Of a DNA stretch of 64,000 bases, positions 22,000 to 33,370 are shown in pieces (the first letter of the stretch is position 1; each line of letters opens with the position of its first letter). Source of the stretch: Diaporthe sp. PMI_573 (taxonomy: Eukaryota; Ascomycota; Sordariomycetes; Diaporthales; Diaporthaceae); the NCBI GenBank assembly GCA_021399435.1, contig JAJTUP010000014.1:186001-250000 (forward strand), in the 5' to 3' direction. The translations under genes were made by a program, and so were the position numbers. Below the pieces are notes generated by a model. The model searched no databases and was not told the origin of the DNA. It saw only the letters and a program-made list of their open reading frames with translations.

Positions 22000-22778
22000 A
22001 AGACAACTTTGCGATTAGACAGATACCACCAGAAATAATACAAAGAATCACGAGAAATACCAAGGTTTTGGCAGCAATTGATTACCTGGTGGCAGACGGG
22101 CTGGTGTCTTTCCCCTAATCACCTCATTGATTGCGTGTCTATCCGCATACTTTGAACGAAGCAATATCATCTGGACACCTATCTGTCGATCAACCATATA
22201 CCAGATGGAAAGCCCCATTGGGGCCCTGGTAGCTATTCGTCTAGGTATAGGTAGGAATCCCACCGCGAACCACCTCCAGTACCTCGTCCCACATCTCCTT
22301 CGCCTGAAACCCCTTCGTCCACTCCAACACTTATCCTCCTATACCTATCTTTACCAAGCACCTCTCTAGGAACCTCTCCCCCTGACTCTCCTCCAGCTCT
22401 TGCCCTGTGTCTCATAGTGCCAAGACTATAGTCGACCAATCAGTTCTCAGAATCTCGACTAATCACCTTTCAAGGTTTAAAACCCGATGCGGCCAAAGTT
22501 TCGTTCAGAGACCACCTAAGTACGTAGTAGTCTCATATAGGATAACCTCCTAAGGGATAACCTCCTACAGAGTACCCTCCTATAGGGAGACCTCTAGTCA
22601 GAAAATCTTCTCTCCAACACTTTACTATAGAACAACCAGACTGGAGGTACGCAAGCCAAAGAGGCTCCACAACAACGTTTTTTAATTTTATGGATGTGGC
22701 TATGTTACCGTAACAATGTACGTGATAGATTCATCCCTGTTGACTCGCGCCCTGTCCACGTACGCACGCATTCCCAAT
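22000..22778. other. intergenic, convergent 3' ends
   Basis: About 0.8 kb with no gene. It contains the repeated GATAACCTCCTA block at 22531-22600. Confidence 0.55.
22531..22600 (+). repeat. GATAACCTCCTA direct repeats, inverted copy at 24993-25005
   Basis: GATAACCTCCTA occurs at 22541-22552 and 22556-22567, followed by two looser copies. The 13-base word GATAACCTCCTAC (22556-22568) recurs exactly in reverse complement at 24993-25005, on the far side of the two genes between them. Confidence 0.7.
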
Positions 22779-23186
22779 CTAGACTCCTTGGTTGCTCGGC
22801 CCGCCCGCGTCATCCTCACCCCAGTCTATATCGAGCAACATGGCCTCAAGAAGTTGCTCATCAGTGTAATCGGGTTGGGTGACGATTACGCCGTCAATCA
22901 TGAACCCCCCTAGGTGTTCAATAAGCCCACAAGAATCTTGGATCGGGGGAGGTGGCGGCAATTGTATCTTGCCGTCCTCGATGGGGAGTCCAGTAACCTC
23001 AGAAAGTTCGGGGTCACTTATGCACCGTAGCCACGAGCGAATCCGATCATACCTTGCAGACGGCGCGAACGAGTTGGAGCTAAGCGCCCCCATGGGCTTA
23101 GCCAGTTCGTCGAAGTCAGCGAGCAGATCAGGCTCATCTTGATATACGTCCAAGACCGGGTCTGGTTCGTTTGTAGAGTACGCCAT
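22779..23186 (-). CDS. hypothetical acidic protein directly behind the nuclear factor gene
   Basis: An ATG-started frame of 135 codons that I do not recognise. It is acidic with a proline run (LPPPPPIQD) and ends in an Asp/Glu-rich stretch (LLDIDWGEDDAGG). It starts only 12 bases after the TAG of the upstream gene and in the same frame, which is very tight for separate fungal genes. Either it is an independent short gene using a start inside its neighbour's 3' UTR, a C-terminal extension cut off by a nonsense change or sequencing error, or a chance frame. Leu/Asp/Glu content looks protein-like. Confidence 0.4.
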   Translation of the reverse strand: MAYSTNEPDPVLDVYQDEPDLLADFDELAKPMGALSSNSFAPSARYDRIRSWLRCISDPELSEVTGLPIEDGKIQLPPPPPIQDSCGLIEHLGGFMIDGVIVTQPDYTDEQLLEAMLLDIDWGEDDAGGPSNQGV

Positions 23187-23198
23187 GATGAGTTCGAA

Positions 23199-24522
23199 CT
23201 AGAACTCTTGCTGTAGCTGTGGGCGGTCCTTTTCAAACGCCTCGAGATCGACAAAGATGGCGTCCGAGTCCGTCCTGCCGAGATGTTTCATGCGCTGGAC
23301 ATCTTCATGTTCCAGCTCCTCCATCTCCTCGATTGGCTCAATTGTGTCCTCGCTCTCTTCGTCCTTTTCGTCTGGCTCCATGGCCTTTTGGATTCCAGAC
23401 GACTCACCTACCAGGAGGATCTGGGCGTTGGGCACAAGGTGCTTGGGCACCGTTCCCATCCACCGCAAAGAGCGGAACTCACCCAAGATCTGACGAAAGC
23501 ACATGGTGTTAGCTCGGCTGCAGAGTGTTGCCACTGGCAGAGATCAGTCTTACCTCCTGGGAATATTCCGGGCCCTTGGGGAGAGCAGTGTTATTTGGTG
23601 CCGGGTACTGGGGGTTCCTGGTGCTGAGAATCCAGCTGCCCTTCTCCTCCAGACCGAGTGTTGTCTGGACCTGTCCCAGCCTATGGGGAAGGGCGACCAT
23701 GTAGGCCAGATGGCTTTCGCGCCCGGTCGTGGTCAAGGCATAGACACCCTGCCCGATCGGAACAGCTGGCGGCGAGTGTCTGACACCGGCCGTCTTGGTC
23801 TCGTAGTTATTGGCAGGGAGGAAGTCGCTCTTCAAGTCTTCAAAGCTCGCGTTGGTCTTCTCTACGAAGGCGATCCAACGATCCCGCCCGGTCTTGGGCA
23901 GTCTCTTCTTGGGGATGGCAACCAGGCGGGAGTTCCCAGCGTCGCCAATGGGGCCTTCGGCAAGCTTAGCATCTCCCGGGATGGGGCGGAGCAGGATGAA
24001 GGTGCGTGCAATGTCGGAGACCTTCTCTGGATGGTCGATGCCGACGCGGCCGCGGAGGAAGAAGTAGATGATTCCTAAGATTGGCATGTCAGCGCATTTG
24101 CACTTCATGAGCTCCCATTTGGGTAGCCTGAAGGCAAGCTCGTTCTGTACCTCTCTCGAGGAAGGTATACGGCGTAGACCCTTCGCGGCCGTGTGGCTCA
24201 ACCGCCGTCTCTTTGCCTTTGCCTTTATCTTTGGACTTGGGTTGGTCATCGGACTCAGTCTCGTGCGGCTGTTCACCTCGGCCCTGACTGTTGTCGTCAT
24301 TTCTGATAGTTTCAGATTCTTCCGTCTCGTTACTAATGACGATGGCGAACAGTCAGCGTCAAGATCACGAGGCGGAGTGCAGCTGGGGGCTTGCCTCGTG
24401 ACAGCGTCGTCCAAGGTGGTCTGCACCTTGTCGTCCACTTTCCGGGCCTTTTCCAGACGGGAGCTGTCGGTATCGTCCAGCTTGCGCTTTTGGCCGGCCG
24501 AGGGGCTGCTGGCGTTGGTCAT
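23199..24522 (-). CDS. fungal nuclear factor of the 'BTB domain transcription factor' type
   Basis: Four exons, 24522-24395, 24332-24151, 24074-23554 and 23489-23199, give 373 residues. The N-terminus (KRKLDD, KVQTTLDDAV) and an acidic disordered second exon precede a conserved core: ERGIIYFFLRGRV, then VLLRP-like ILLRPIPGDAKLAEGPIGDA, ETKTAGVRHSPP, TTTGRESHLAY, and EFRSLRW...LLVGESSGI. These match a fungal family that databases call BTB domain transcription factor, although no BTB fold is obvious. The first intron begins AG|GCAAGC (GC donor). Exon 2 is read in a different frame from the 350-codon open frame that spans it; only the spliced frame gives the family's acidic linker and the LERGIIYFF junction. 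The role, probably nuclear regulation, is inferred from the family label. Confidence 0.78.
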
Positions 24523-25244
24523 GACGAGGGAGTGTTGCTGGCGGTTGGGGGGAGGAATCAATAAATGAGTGATCTAATTAATCATAGACCTGCTGAGGGA
24601 GGGTTATGATAGGGATGGCTAATTGGTGTGAGAGAAGTGGGTGTGGGTGTGTTGTTCAGTTGGAAGATGATGCTTTTCCAGCTCGACGCGATCCAATGTC
24701 TGACCTTGAGTGCAAGAGTAGACGGCAGGTGCAGGTCGACGCGTTCGATGCTTTTGTGTGATGTCACTGGGTCATCACCATCAACACGTCCAGCCGTCAA
24801 TGACCACAGCCATTAGTTAGCTCACATTTGCGACCAGGTATTTAATTAAGTACCTCGACATAATCAGCTAATTATGGTACCTAGGTACTTACTTCGCTTC
24901 CTGTGGTGACGGCTACATATACAGTACAAGTATAAGACGGTCAAGAGCGTCTCACATCCTATGCTATTCGTCTAGAATACCTACTTAAGTAGGTAGGAGG
25001 TTATCATATAGGAGGTGATCCCATACGAGGTTGGGTAGTGAGCACTTATAGATGCTGTGGCCGCGAAACGCCTCACATAATTAGCCACCATGAAGCTACC
25101 AAGTTCGGCCATCCCAAATATTGAATCAGTGTGTATTCACAAGACAGCTTTGAGACCTGGCATGGACGAATAAAACCAAATTGTTTTCTCAAGTCGAAAA
25201 CGGGTTTGCCCGGCCTTCCACGCCCGCACATCTCTACATGCCTC
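24523..25244. other. intergenic
   Basis: About 0.7 kb holding a TACCTAGGTA palindrome (24878-24887) and the inverted copy of the GATAACCTCCTAC word (24993-25005). No gene seen. Confidence 0.55.
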
Positions 25245-27497
25245 TCAAGCGGTAAGGATAAACCCCCCGATTAGGACAGCCGCAAGGGACCTGAGCCCAT
25301 GTGTGTTTCCCGCTGCGCCGTTCGTTATCACAGGGGGCCTGGTCCCATTCATCGTCCCGTTCGGCGAGAGCGTGCCCAGGGGGATCAGGCTGACACCGCT
25401 TCCCGTTGATCTCGACCCGTCACCGCCTGACCCTCCACTCCCTGTGCTACTAATATTAGAGGCACCCGAGGCATTGCTACCACCCGAGCCATGTGTTTCG
25501 ATGATGATTATGGTCGTGTCGCTCCCATTGGATCCTGAGGTACCACCTCCCGGGGCTGGAGGCCCAGCAGCACCAGCAGCACCAGCAGCACCAGACGATG
25601 AGCCCAACACAGCAAGGGTGGGATCCGTCCTCGTCCCATTAGCAAAACCAGGCATGGTCTGGCCCTCGCCCAGCCCCAGGTTGATCCTCTTCGCAAGATT
25701 AGTCGTCAGCGACAGGCACCGCTGGCGCTGATTCATAGGCGGCTCGCCAATAGGCACCTCCCCAGCCGCGGCGCCCATCTTCTCCATGCTCGCGGCGGCA
25801 TTGTCGAGCACGATCCGGTTGGGGTCCGCAACGGTCCAGGCGGCCCACTCGGGCGTGCCCGCGAGCCTAAAGGTATTGGGGTTGAGGTCGCGGACGAACG
25901 AGATCCAGTACGCCTGCGCGATCTCGGCGCCCGTCGCGCACGACAGCGGGTCCGTCGCGTTCAGCTTGATGCAGCCCGGGTCGCCGCCGTCGGTGTTGTT
26001 GTTGCCCCACACCGAGTACAGCTCGCTCACGTGCGGCGAGAACAGGCCCTTGTCTGCGGTCCCCCCCGGCGTCTCGTCGACTATGTTGTACCTGTATGCG
26101 TAGTTCTGGGTCTGTCCGACGCTGGAGTACATGTCGCTCAGGAAGGCCGCCACGCAGTGTTCCTTGAGCTCTGTCTTGATGGCCGCGTCCCTCTGCCACT
26201 GGGCGCCGCTGCCCTCGCGCAGGGAAGCGTTGCGCGGGCTCATGTCGCGGCCAAAGACGGAGACGTTGTTGAGGGACTCCGGGTATGCCGCCATCACAGC
26301 TGCGAGCTCGGCATCCGTCATTGACTTGCCGACTGCGTTGAGGATGTCGGCGCCGACCTCCTCGGTGGTATTCACGGTTTGGTTCGAGATGAAATTCGGC
26401 GTGGCCTCGTCACTCGCGTAGCCGTATATCACGGGTATGTTCTGGAAGCGGCCCTGCTCGAACATCTGGTAGTGAGGCGCGGCGATGAGCTTCCCTTCAA
26501 CGGTAGGGCCCCATCCATCCTTGGTCGTCTTGTTCTGGAACTCGGCAATGGGCATCATGCGCATGCAGTCGATCGGGTCGCTCGCGTTGAGGCAGCCGGT
26601 CGCGTTGAGATTGTTGTTGAGTGCCTGGTCACGGTCTGCTGAGAAGCCCTCGCTCCCCCAGCCAGGGCTCTCTGCAATGGCACCTGCAAAGAGATCTGGG
26701 AATCCAGCGCCATTGTTCGCGGCGAGGAGCACGTCAATCGCGTTGCCACCGGAGGACGCTCCTGAGACTACGATGTGATTCGGGTTGCCGCCGAATTTGG
26801 TAGCGTGTTGCTGCATCCAGCGCGCAGCGGCGATCACTGTGATGGGGAGTCAGCTTGTAAGAATTTCCAAATCAGAGGACATGAACACACTGTCGTTGAG
26901 CCCATTATTCGCCACGGCACCCTTCGTATCAGCCTCGACAAGTGTGCCCCCGATGAAACCCAGTATGCCCACCCGATAGTTGGCCCTGATCACAATCATA
27001 TTCCCCCCACTAGCCTCCACCAGCCCGGTTCCGTTGAAGTTACCGTTCGAGTTGGAGGTAAAGCCACCGCCGGAGATAAACATCAGGATCGGCAGCATGC
27101 TCTGCTCGGTAGCGTTGGCTGGGGCATACACGGCGGCGAAGAGACAGTCCTCCGCCATGGGCTGGCGCTCGGAATCGAACTGCAGGCCTTCCGGGTTGTT
27201 GGCCGACACACACAAGGTGCCTTCTTTGGTTGCGTCCTGGACTTCGGCCTCGTTAAGCGGTGGCTGCGGGGCTGAGAACCGCAGAGGCGGGACTGACGGT
27301 GCTGCGAAGCGCAAACCTAGCCACTGGTTGACACCGGCGCCTACTGTCATGCCCTGGTATTTGGCATAGCCGAGGTCGACTATTATTTGTTAGGCAGGAT
27401 TATGGGATGGAGGCATCATGTGCATAAGGGTGGACTCACCCAGACTGTCAACAGCCGTGACGGTCGTCACCAGGGCCAGAAGATTGATGATATTCAT
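25245..27497 (-). CDS. secreted, probably GPI-anchored type-B carboxylesterase
   Basis: Three exons, 27497-27440, 27379-26891 and 26836-25245, give 712 residues. A signal peptide (MNIINLLALVTTVTA) precedes the alpha/beta-hydrolase domain: GYAKYQG start, PILMFISGGGF oxyanion loop, nucleophile S210 in GASSGG, acidic residue in ASDEATPNF, and the histidine in SPHVSELYSVW. The nucleophile elbow is GASSG rather than the usual GESAG. After the domain comes a Gly/Ser/Ala linker encoded by a CTG-rich repeat, then a hydrophobic C-terminal tail (SLAAVLIGGFIL), the plan of a GPI-anchor signal. It would act at the cell surface on ester substrates. It is the first of three esterase-type genes on this strand. 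Confidence 0.88.
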
Positions 27498-28501
27498 GGC
27501 GCCAATAATTAAAACTGTACAGTATCAATGAACGGAAGTTAGGGCCTTGCCCTCTAGTGAACGAATGAATAAGAGCCTCCTGGGCGAGAGAAAGTAAGCG
27601 GGTCAGTCAATGATCGCGGTATCCCGACCAGCAAGAGGCAGAAGAGACTATCGTGACAACGGCAAAAGAGGGTAAAAGACGAGAAACAGGGCCATCATAT
27701 GTTTAATGTGACAGGGTTCGCTGCGCGTGGTATCACTATCACTGTCTGTCCATGATCACTGCAACCTTAATCAAGGGGCGTGCCTCAGCAGGGATGGACC
27801 GTCATCGGGCTGCTCGAGAACAACCGCGCGGTGTGCCGTCGGTCACACAGCAGACACGGTGAGCCAGATTCCAGACAAAAATGAAATCCGCCAAAAAGCT
27901 TGTGTGCGAGCTGTTTGACGTTGTGGCATTGTGAAGAGGTAGCTGAGCCACCTCCGCAACCATTTCGCGGGGGGGGGGGTGCAGGTGCTGTCTCATATCT
28001 CGGGGGCTCGCCCATGCGGCTCCCAACCACTAGTCATTGGGATTTAAACTCTTGGCCAAGCCGGCTCTCTCGTCTCATGTTGCATCATCCGGAAAGACTA
28101 AATGCCCTGTGGAACCCCATCCCGCATCTTCGGAAAGAACCAGTGTTCAGTCGGCGATGAACGAATCGTGCTGATCATACGTAGCGTCTACTGTTAGTAT
28201 CCGGGTTGACCTGGGCAACATGTCATAATTTGACGAGCATTACGTAGAAAACCTTCCAGCAGAAACATCCCCTCCTCAGCTCAGGCTTCGATCTGCGCAG
28301 CACGACGTCATTAGATAACTACCTACGTAAAACCAGTGAATGGTTCAGCACATCGAGGCAATTAAAAGTCCCCGTTGAAACTTCCTCTGCATCAATTTCC
28401 CTTTCCGTTTTTTTTTATTTGCCCCTTCTTATTTCATTTTCGGGCTGTGAAAATATGTAGACCAGGTGCTCTTGTCCGCAGCTTGCCCCCTTGTCCATGT
28501 C
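27498..28501. other. intergenic
   Basis: About 1 kb between two minus-strand esterase genes. It contains a G run at about 27969-27979. No coding signal seen. Confidence 0.55.
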
Positions 28502-29484
28502 TCAGTAAGGAATAGAAGCCAGAAATTCATCCGTTCCCTTGTCCAGATCGTCGCTCTCTTCTGGAGACATCCCCTCAAACACGTGGTCTGCCTCTTCCAC
28601 AGGATGAAGCGTGACTGCCACACCCACTTTCTTCAATGCCAGGTGAAGCAGGACCGACTGGTGGAATGGGACCACGTGGTCATTGACGCCATGCGAAATG
28701 AAGAACGGCGGCACATTCTCGGCCTTGTCTGCTGAGAGGTAAGTAATGGGGTTCGCCCGCACCGACTTCTCCGGGGCATTCTGGATTCCATCGGCTGCAC
28801 CGACGTATAGCGATTCCGGGCTCCCGGGCGGGTCATGTTTCTGGTTGTTCTTCCCATATGTCGGGGCATAGGCGTCCATCTGCAGGAAGTCCGACGGGCC
28901 GTAGTAGTCGACAACGCCCTGAACGGCACTAGACTGGTCCAAGTGGTCGCCAACATCAAGCTCGTCGCCCACGCCAGCCGGGGAAGTAACACCCAGGAAT
29001 ACGGCATGGTGAGCACCCGCAGATTCCCCAAAGGCGATGAAACGACCTGGGTTGAGTCGATACTCTGCTGCGTGGGCGCGGAGCCACCTGACAGCGGCCT
29101 TGCAGTCCTCTACAGCGGCGGGAAAGACGGCATCGCCGCTGAGGCGGTAGTCGAGGCTGGCGATGGCGTAGCCCTTGGAGATGAGGCGGGAGGGCATCCA
29201 AGGTGACTCTTTGGAGCCAAACATGAATGCACCACCTGTGGGATCATTTTAGCCGCAGCGCGAGTCAGACAAGGCTTTCGAAGCTCAGCGGGTTACATAC
29301 CGTGAATGTAGACTATGAGGGGGAGCGGGGCATCCCCGGGTGTGTGCTTGGGCAGGTAGAGATCTAACCCCTGGCGGACATGACCCTGGGAGGAGTACTG
29401 GATATCCTTGAAAGTCTCGGCATCTTCCGGCGGAATGAAAGGCGGAGGCTTGAAATTCCTCATGAAGTCGGATCCGGTGTCCAT
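28502..29484 (-). CDS. alpha/beta-hydrolase esterase (BD-FAE/acetyl esterase-like)
   Basis: Two exons, 29484-29301 and 29235-28502, give 305 residues. Splicing rebuilds the oxyanion motif YIHGGAF across the junction, which confirms it. The nucleophile is in FGESAGAHHAV, the acid in SHGVNDHVVP, and the histidine in EADHVFEGM, so the catalytic triad is complete. There is no signal peptide, so the enzyme is probably cytosolic. It resembles the BD-FAE/acetylxylan-esterase branch (ASLDYRLSGDAVFPAAVEDCK is typical), which removes small acyl groups. The exact substrate is not evident. It lies between a carboxylesterase and a phospholipase on the same strand, though each gene has its own spacing of 0.4-1 kb. 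Confidence 0.87.
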
Positions 29485-29875
29485 GTTTAGTCGCAGCAGA
29501 ACCTTTCAATCTGGGCAAAAGACATGTGGTGGTCAGACGGTTTGTACAGGATGATATCCGAAACTCTAGGAGGGGTCGGGTTTATAAATAACTGCCGAGA
29601 ACCTAACCCGGGCTCATCATCGCTCCGCAGTTCATCCGACCGTTACACAATAAACGCCAAGCAGATGAATGTTGATAACAGTTGATAGCACAGCATGCAA
29701 ATATGTCGATGTACGTTTGCCTCTGATTAAAGTGATATTATGGTTCATCTTGTTTGGTGGCCTATTCAGGGGCAGTAGTGCGTAGTAAGGAGAAAAATAG
29801 GTCCGCTTCTATACTTTTGGCCCCTACTTGTCTGTGTTCCTGATAACCAACAGGTGCTTGCCAATTTCAAGATAA
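29485..29875. other. short intergenic
   Basis: About 390 bases between the hydrolase start and the phospholipase 3' end. Nothing coding. Confidence 0.55.
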
Positions 29876-31547
29876 CTATGCAGACCAGCAGTATTCCTCC
29901 AAGCAAGCCCCACATTCGCCGGGCAGACTCGACTTCCCAACCTCCTTGAGCATGATTCCGCAAGCAAGACAGGCTCCCCACGAGTCATCCCCGCCCTGTG
30001 TCGCGACCTGATTTCCGTTCGAGATCATGGAACTCGTTTCGGCCGCCGTGTACGTCAGTTTCAGCGTGGCGGTGTTGGAGGCAAACGTCCACTCCGAGTT
30101 TGGTAAGTACACGACGGTAACCGCTTCCGGCTCGTCGCAGCCAAAGAACTGTGCCTGAGAGGTGCTGAAGTCGCCAGCGGCAGGAACAGTCGGGAAGCGG
30201 CCAGCCAGGCGGCCAGTCCGCGTGGCCTCATAAGCAGCAACGACTTGAGTCCCATCGGGGAAGCCACCCTCGTCGTTGGAGTTGTCATTGACAATGATGA
30301 CGCTCACGTTACGTGTTGGCTCGAGGAGGGGCAGTAAAGGGACCTATGACGGGAATGTGTCAGTGTTGTGGCTCTTCAAATACTCAAGAGAGCTTGCGTC
30401 TGAGGCTTATACGTACGTTGTGATCAGCTTCGCCGCCGTCAACAATGTGCAGGTTCTTCGAGTTGGAGATGGTGCTGGGCTTGGTGGCAGTTGTCGAGTT
30501 GAACCCCTTGAACGGATTGGGCACCAAGGAGTAGCCATACTCATCGGCGGAAGTAAACTTTTCGACTACCGTGATCATACTGCTGGGGAACAGAGTAGTA
30601 ACGTCCATGCCAAGGCTCGCGTTGCAGATGTACTCGTTCAGGAGCATAGAAGACGTTCCCAGGACCCAGTCGATGTTGTCAAACCCGGTCACACACTGTG
30701 ACGCAGAGCCGGAGGTGATGTTGCTGCCCAGGTATTCAGACTGCACGAACGCGGAGATGTCGTCGGACCACGAGCCAAACTCAAACGGGTTGAACTCGTA
30801 GAGAGCCTCATCTGCAGCGGGCTCGCACTCCCCGCTGTCGGGCGTGATCTTGGACGCAGCCACGATCGGGAATGGAGCGTTGAACGAGGTGAATGTGTCC
30901 AAAGACCTTATTTCTGACATGGTGGTGTCGACGGCACCCTCGCTGCCAGACATGATCTGGTACGAGAGCATCCTTCCCCAGGGGTCGGTCAGAGATACCG
31001 GGAAGCCAGCTGAGCCCTTGGCGATGATGTCCGCGGCGATCTGCTGGTAGTTGCCCACGGTTGTAGCACTGCTCGCGTCCAGGATCCCTCCCGCGAACTG
31101 TGTCGCCCACACGTTGTCGCGGAGACTGGAGATTGTGGGCCAGTTGCCCGCAGAAAGGGCACTCAGCAACCACGCACCACCTGAAAGGCCAGCATGGTAC
31201 GATAGGGCTTGGTACAGGCCAGTCGTACTCGAATTGCTGTCCCGTCCGTCCAGGGCCTGAACCACACCAGCGCCGGTGAGCAGGGATCTGAACCCTCCAC
31301 CCGATACCGCGAGGGCCAGTGTCGGCAAGCTGGAGGTCTCCACGTCGGGCAGAGCAGTCTCAAGCCAGCTCTTGAGGGCTGCGTCGGTTACAGCCTTGCG
31401 CCCGACGACCCAGTCTGCTTCCGAATCCGAGATGCCATCAGCTGACCTCACGAGGCTCCCAGAAGGACAGGTGCTGGATACAGGGGCATATGCAGATGCC
31501 GCAAGAGCACCGACAGGGCTGAGTGCCAAGAGGATGTGAGATAGCAT
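29876..31547 (-). CDS. secreted phospholipase B / lysophospholipase
   Basis: Two exons, 31547-30417 and 30343-29876, give 532 residues. A signal peptide (MLSHILLALSPVGALA) leads into the PLA2_B catalytic domain: SGGGFRSLL (residues 82-90), the nucleophile S122 in HAGLSGGAW, and the acid D370 in IVDGGEADHN, with the splice just behind it. Many Asn-X-Ser/Thr sites and paired cysteines, including the C-terminal GACLAC and GECGACLEEYC, fit an extracellular glycoprotein. The enzyme removes acyl chains from lysophospholipids and phospholipids outside the cell. No GPI tail is visible. The start at 31547 is chosen because the signal peptide begins there; the frame is open further upstream. Confidence 0.92.
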
Positions 31548-33370
31548 TATGTAAATATTTATGTAGGCAACTCGCAAAATGTCTTGAAAGAGTGACGTAA
31601 AGGAATGAACGTTGGAAAAGACAGACGGCACAGTTCCGAGCCAACCACACGTATGGCCAGTAGAGTGAACGGATTAGAGGCTGCGATCTAAAGGCGAGGA
31701 CGATTGAATCTGTGGTTTGGGTTTCTTCCACTTGTTATACGGTCATTGTCCGTCTTGTCATTGACGCGGCGTATTCCGTGAGCCATGTGATAACTGCAGT
31801 CGCCCAGCATCGGAGGTGGAGTACAAACCGCTTTAAGGTCAACTGGCCCAGATATCGTGAGATAGGGTAAGGGGTGCTCACGGGGCTGCTTCTGGATCTG
31901 GGACGTCCTCGTCCAGTCTATCGGTTCCCAATTTCCGGAACCAGCGGAAAGATGGCGAAATGTGCCAACGGCAGCGCTCCACACCGTGCTGTGGACCCCG
32001 ACTAATGCACCGGTGAGGTTCGAATTACGACTGGCTGACTCGCAGGAAAAGAGGGCCGGCAATAAGCCCGGAGGCACAGTATCAATTAATGGACAAGTTC
32101 CGTTCCAAGCCTATTGGCAGTCCGTCGTTACCGCCAATAGTTGACCAGCAGAGGCAAATCGTGGCTCTGATACTCGTAGCGACGTTCAAAAACAGAAAGA
32201 TGAATTGTAGCGACCTTGCTCTAAGGACAAGAAGCCTCGGACACTCGGCAGTGTTCAAATTCAAGCCTGGAAACCAAATAGTCCATCTGTACGCACTGCA
32301 CTGTACAATGTGCTTCGCCCGAGGTCTATTTTCGGCCGATTGAGTCCTCGCTTAATCCTTCTACCAGTAACTGCCCACCATGGGGGCTGTGAGTGTTTTA
32401 TCGACTCGAGGGAGTTTCCTTATATCTCGTTACCATATTAATAGGCCCAACTATACCGAATACTGACAGTTTAGCGGTTTGGGCTTTGGTCCCCAGAAAG
32501 ATTTTATATCTCATGTGCGTGGCAGTGATGCATTCTTCGTCCAAGAGGAATCGACAACATCAGGAAATAACATGAAGAAATGCAACGTAAGTTGGTTTTC
32601 TTTGCATTCTTAGTACTATGTGGAACACTCGTGGTTGTCGGTCTTAACCTCGGCCTGGGCTTACCGCTTCTGCCTCCACAATGTTGTGGCCTGTACAGCC
32701 CTTCACTTACTGAAAACTTTGTGTAAAGTCACGATACCGAAGTTACTTGCAAATATTTCTCTTCAGAAGTTAATTGACATATATATGAGAGCACAAAACT
32801 TTCCCGTCCTCTATTGTAACCCAGGCTTAGTTCATGCCCAAGTGCAGGGGTGGCAAGGAGACCCTCCATGTAGTAGTGCGCGTGCGTACCTACTAGTCAG
32901 TATTATCAAGCCGGCGATGTCAGCGTCCCATCCCACCTATGGCTTGCGTCGTGATATACGTGCTCAGGGTAACAAAATTGATCAGCTAAATTCACGTTTG
33001 TTAATTGTCCGCACTTGGTCCATGCCAATTCCATTGTTCAGTCGTTGACACGAGGGTATGTGCTAGCTTTCCTTATCGCCGATGTGTCCGAATACGTCAT
33101 GAAGGGGCCCCTCACCAGACAAACATTCAGTGACATTGTACAAGCCGAGCCGCGATTAAACCCCATCTTGACCTCTATAGGCAGCACCAACTTGCTTGCC
33201 CTCCCCCACACTTGTTGTATCATCGATTATCCGGCTCCATCCGCTCTAGCCAAGGTTCGGTAGCCCGCTTTCGTGTCGACTGTGTTCCTCCATCCATCCA
33301 TCATTGCAACCAAAAGCGAACCTTGAAGCGTACCTGAACTAGTTATCTCGAGATATCACGAGCTATCACC
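31548..33370. other. intergenic, divergent promoter region
   Basis: About 1.8 kb between the divergent phospholipase and alcohol dehydrogenase genes. No frame has recognisable motifs. Confidence 0.55.

Noticed and set aside
31990..32050. A GGTTCGAATT word resembling a tRNA B box
   Set aside because: No matching A box or foldable acceptor and anticodon stems around it. I found no tRNA gene in the window by eye, though a tRNAscan run would be needed to exclude one.
32393..33048. Plus-strand frames in the gap before the alcohol dehydrogenase
   Set aside because: Short, overlapping and without motifs; no consistent splice model joins them.
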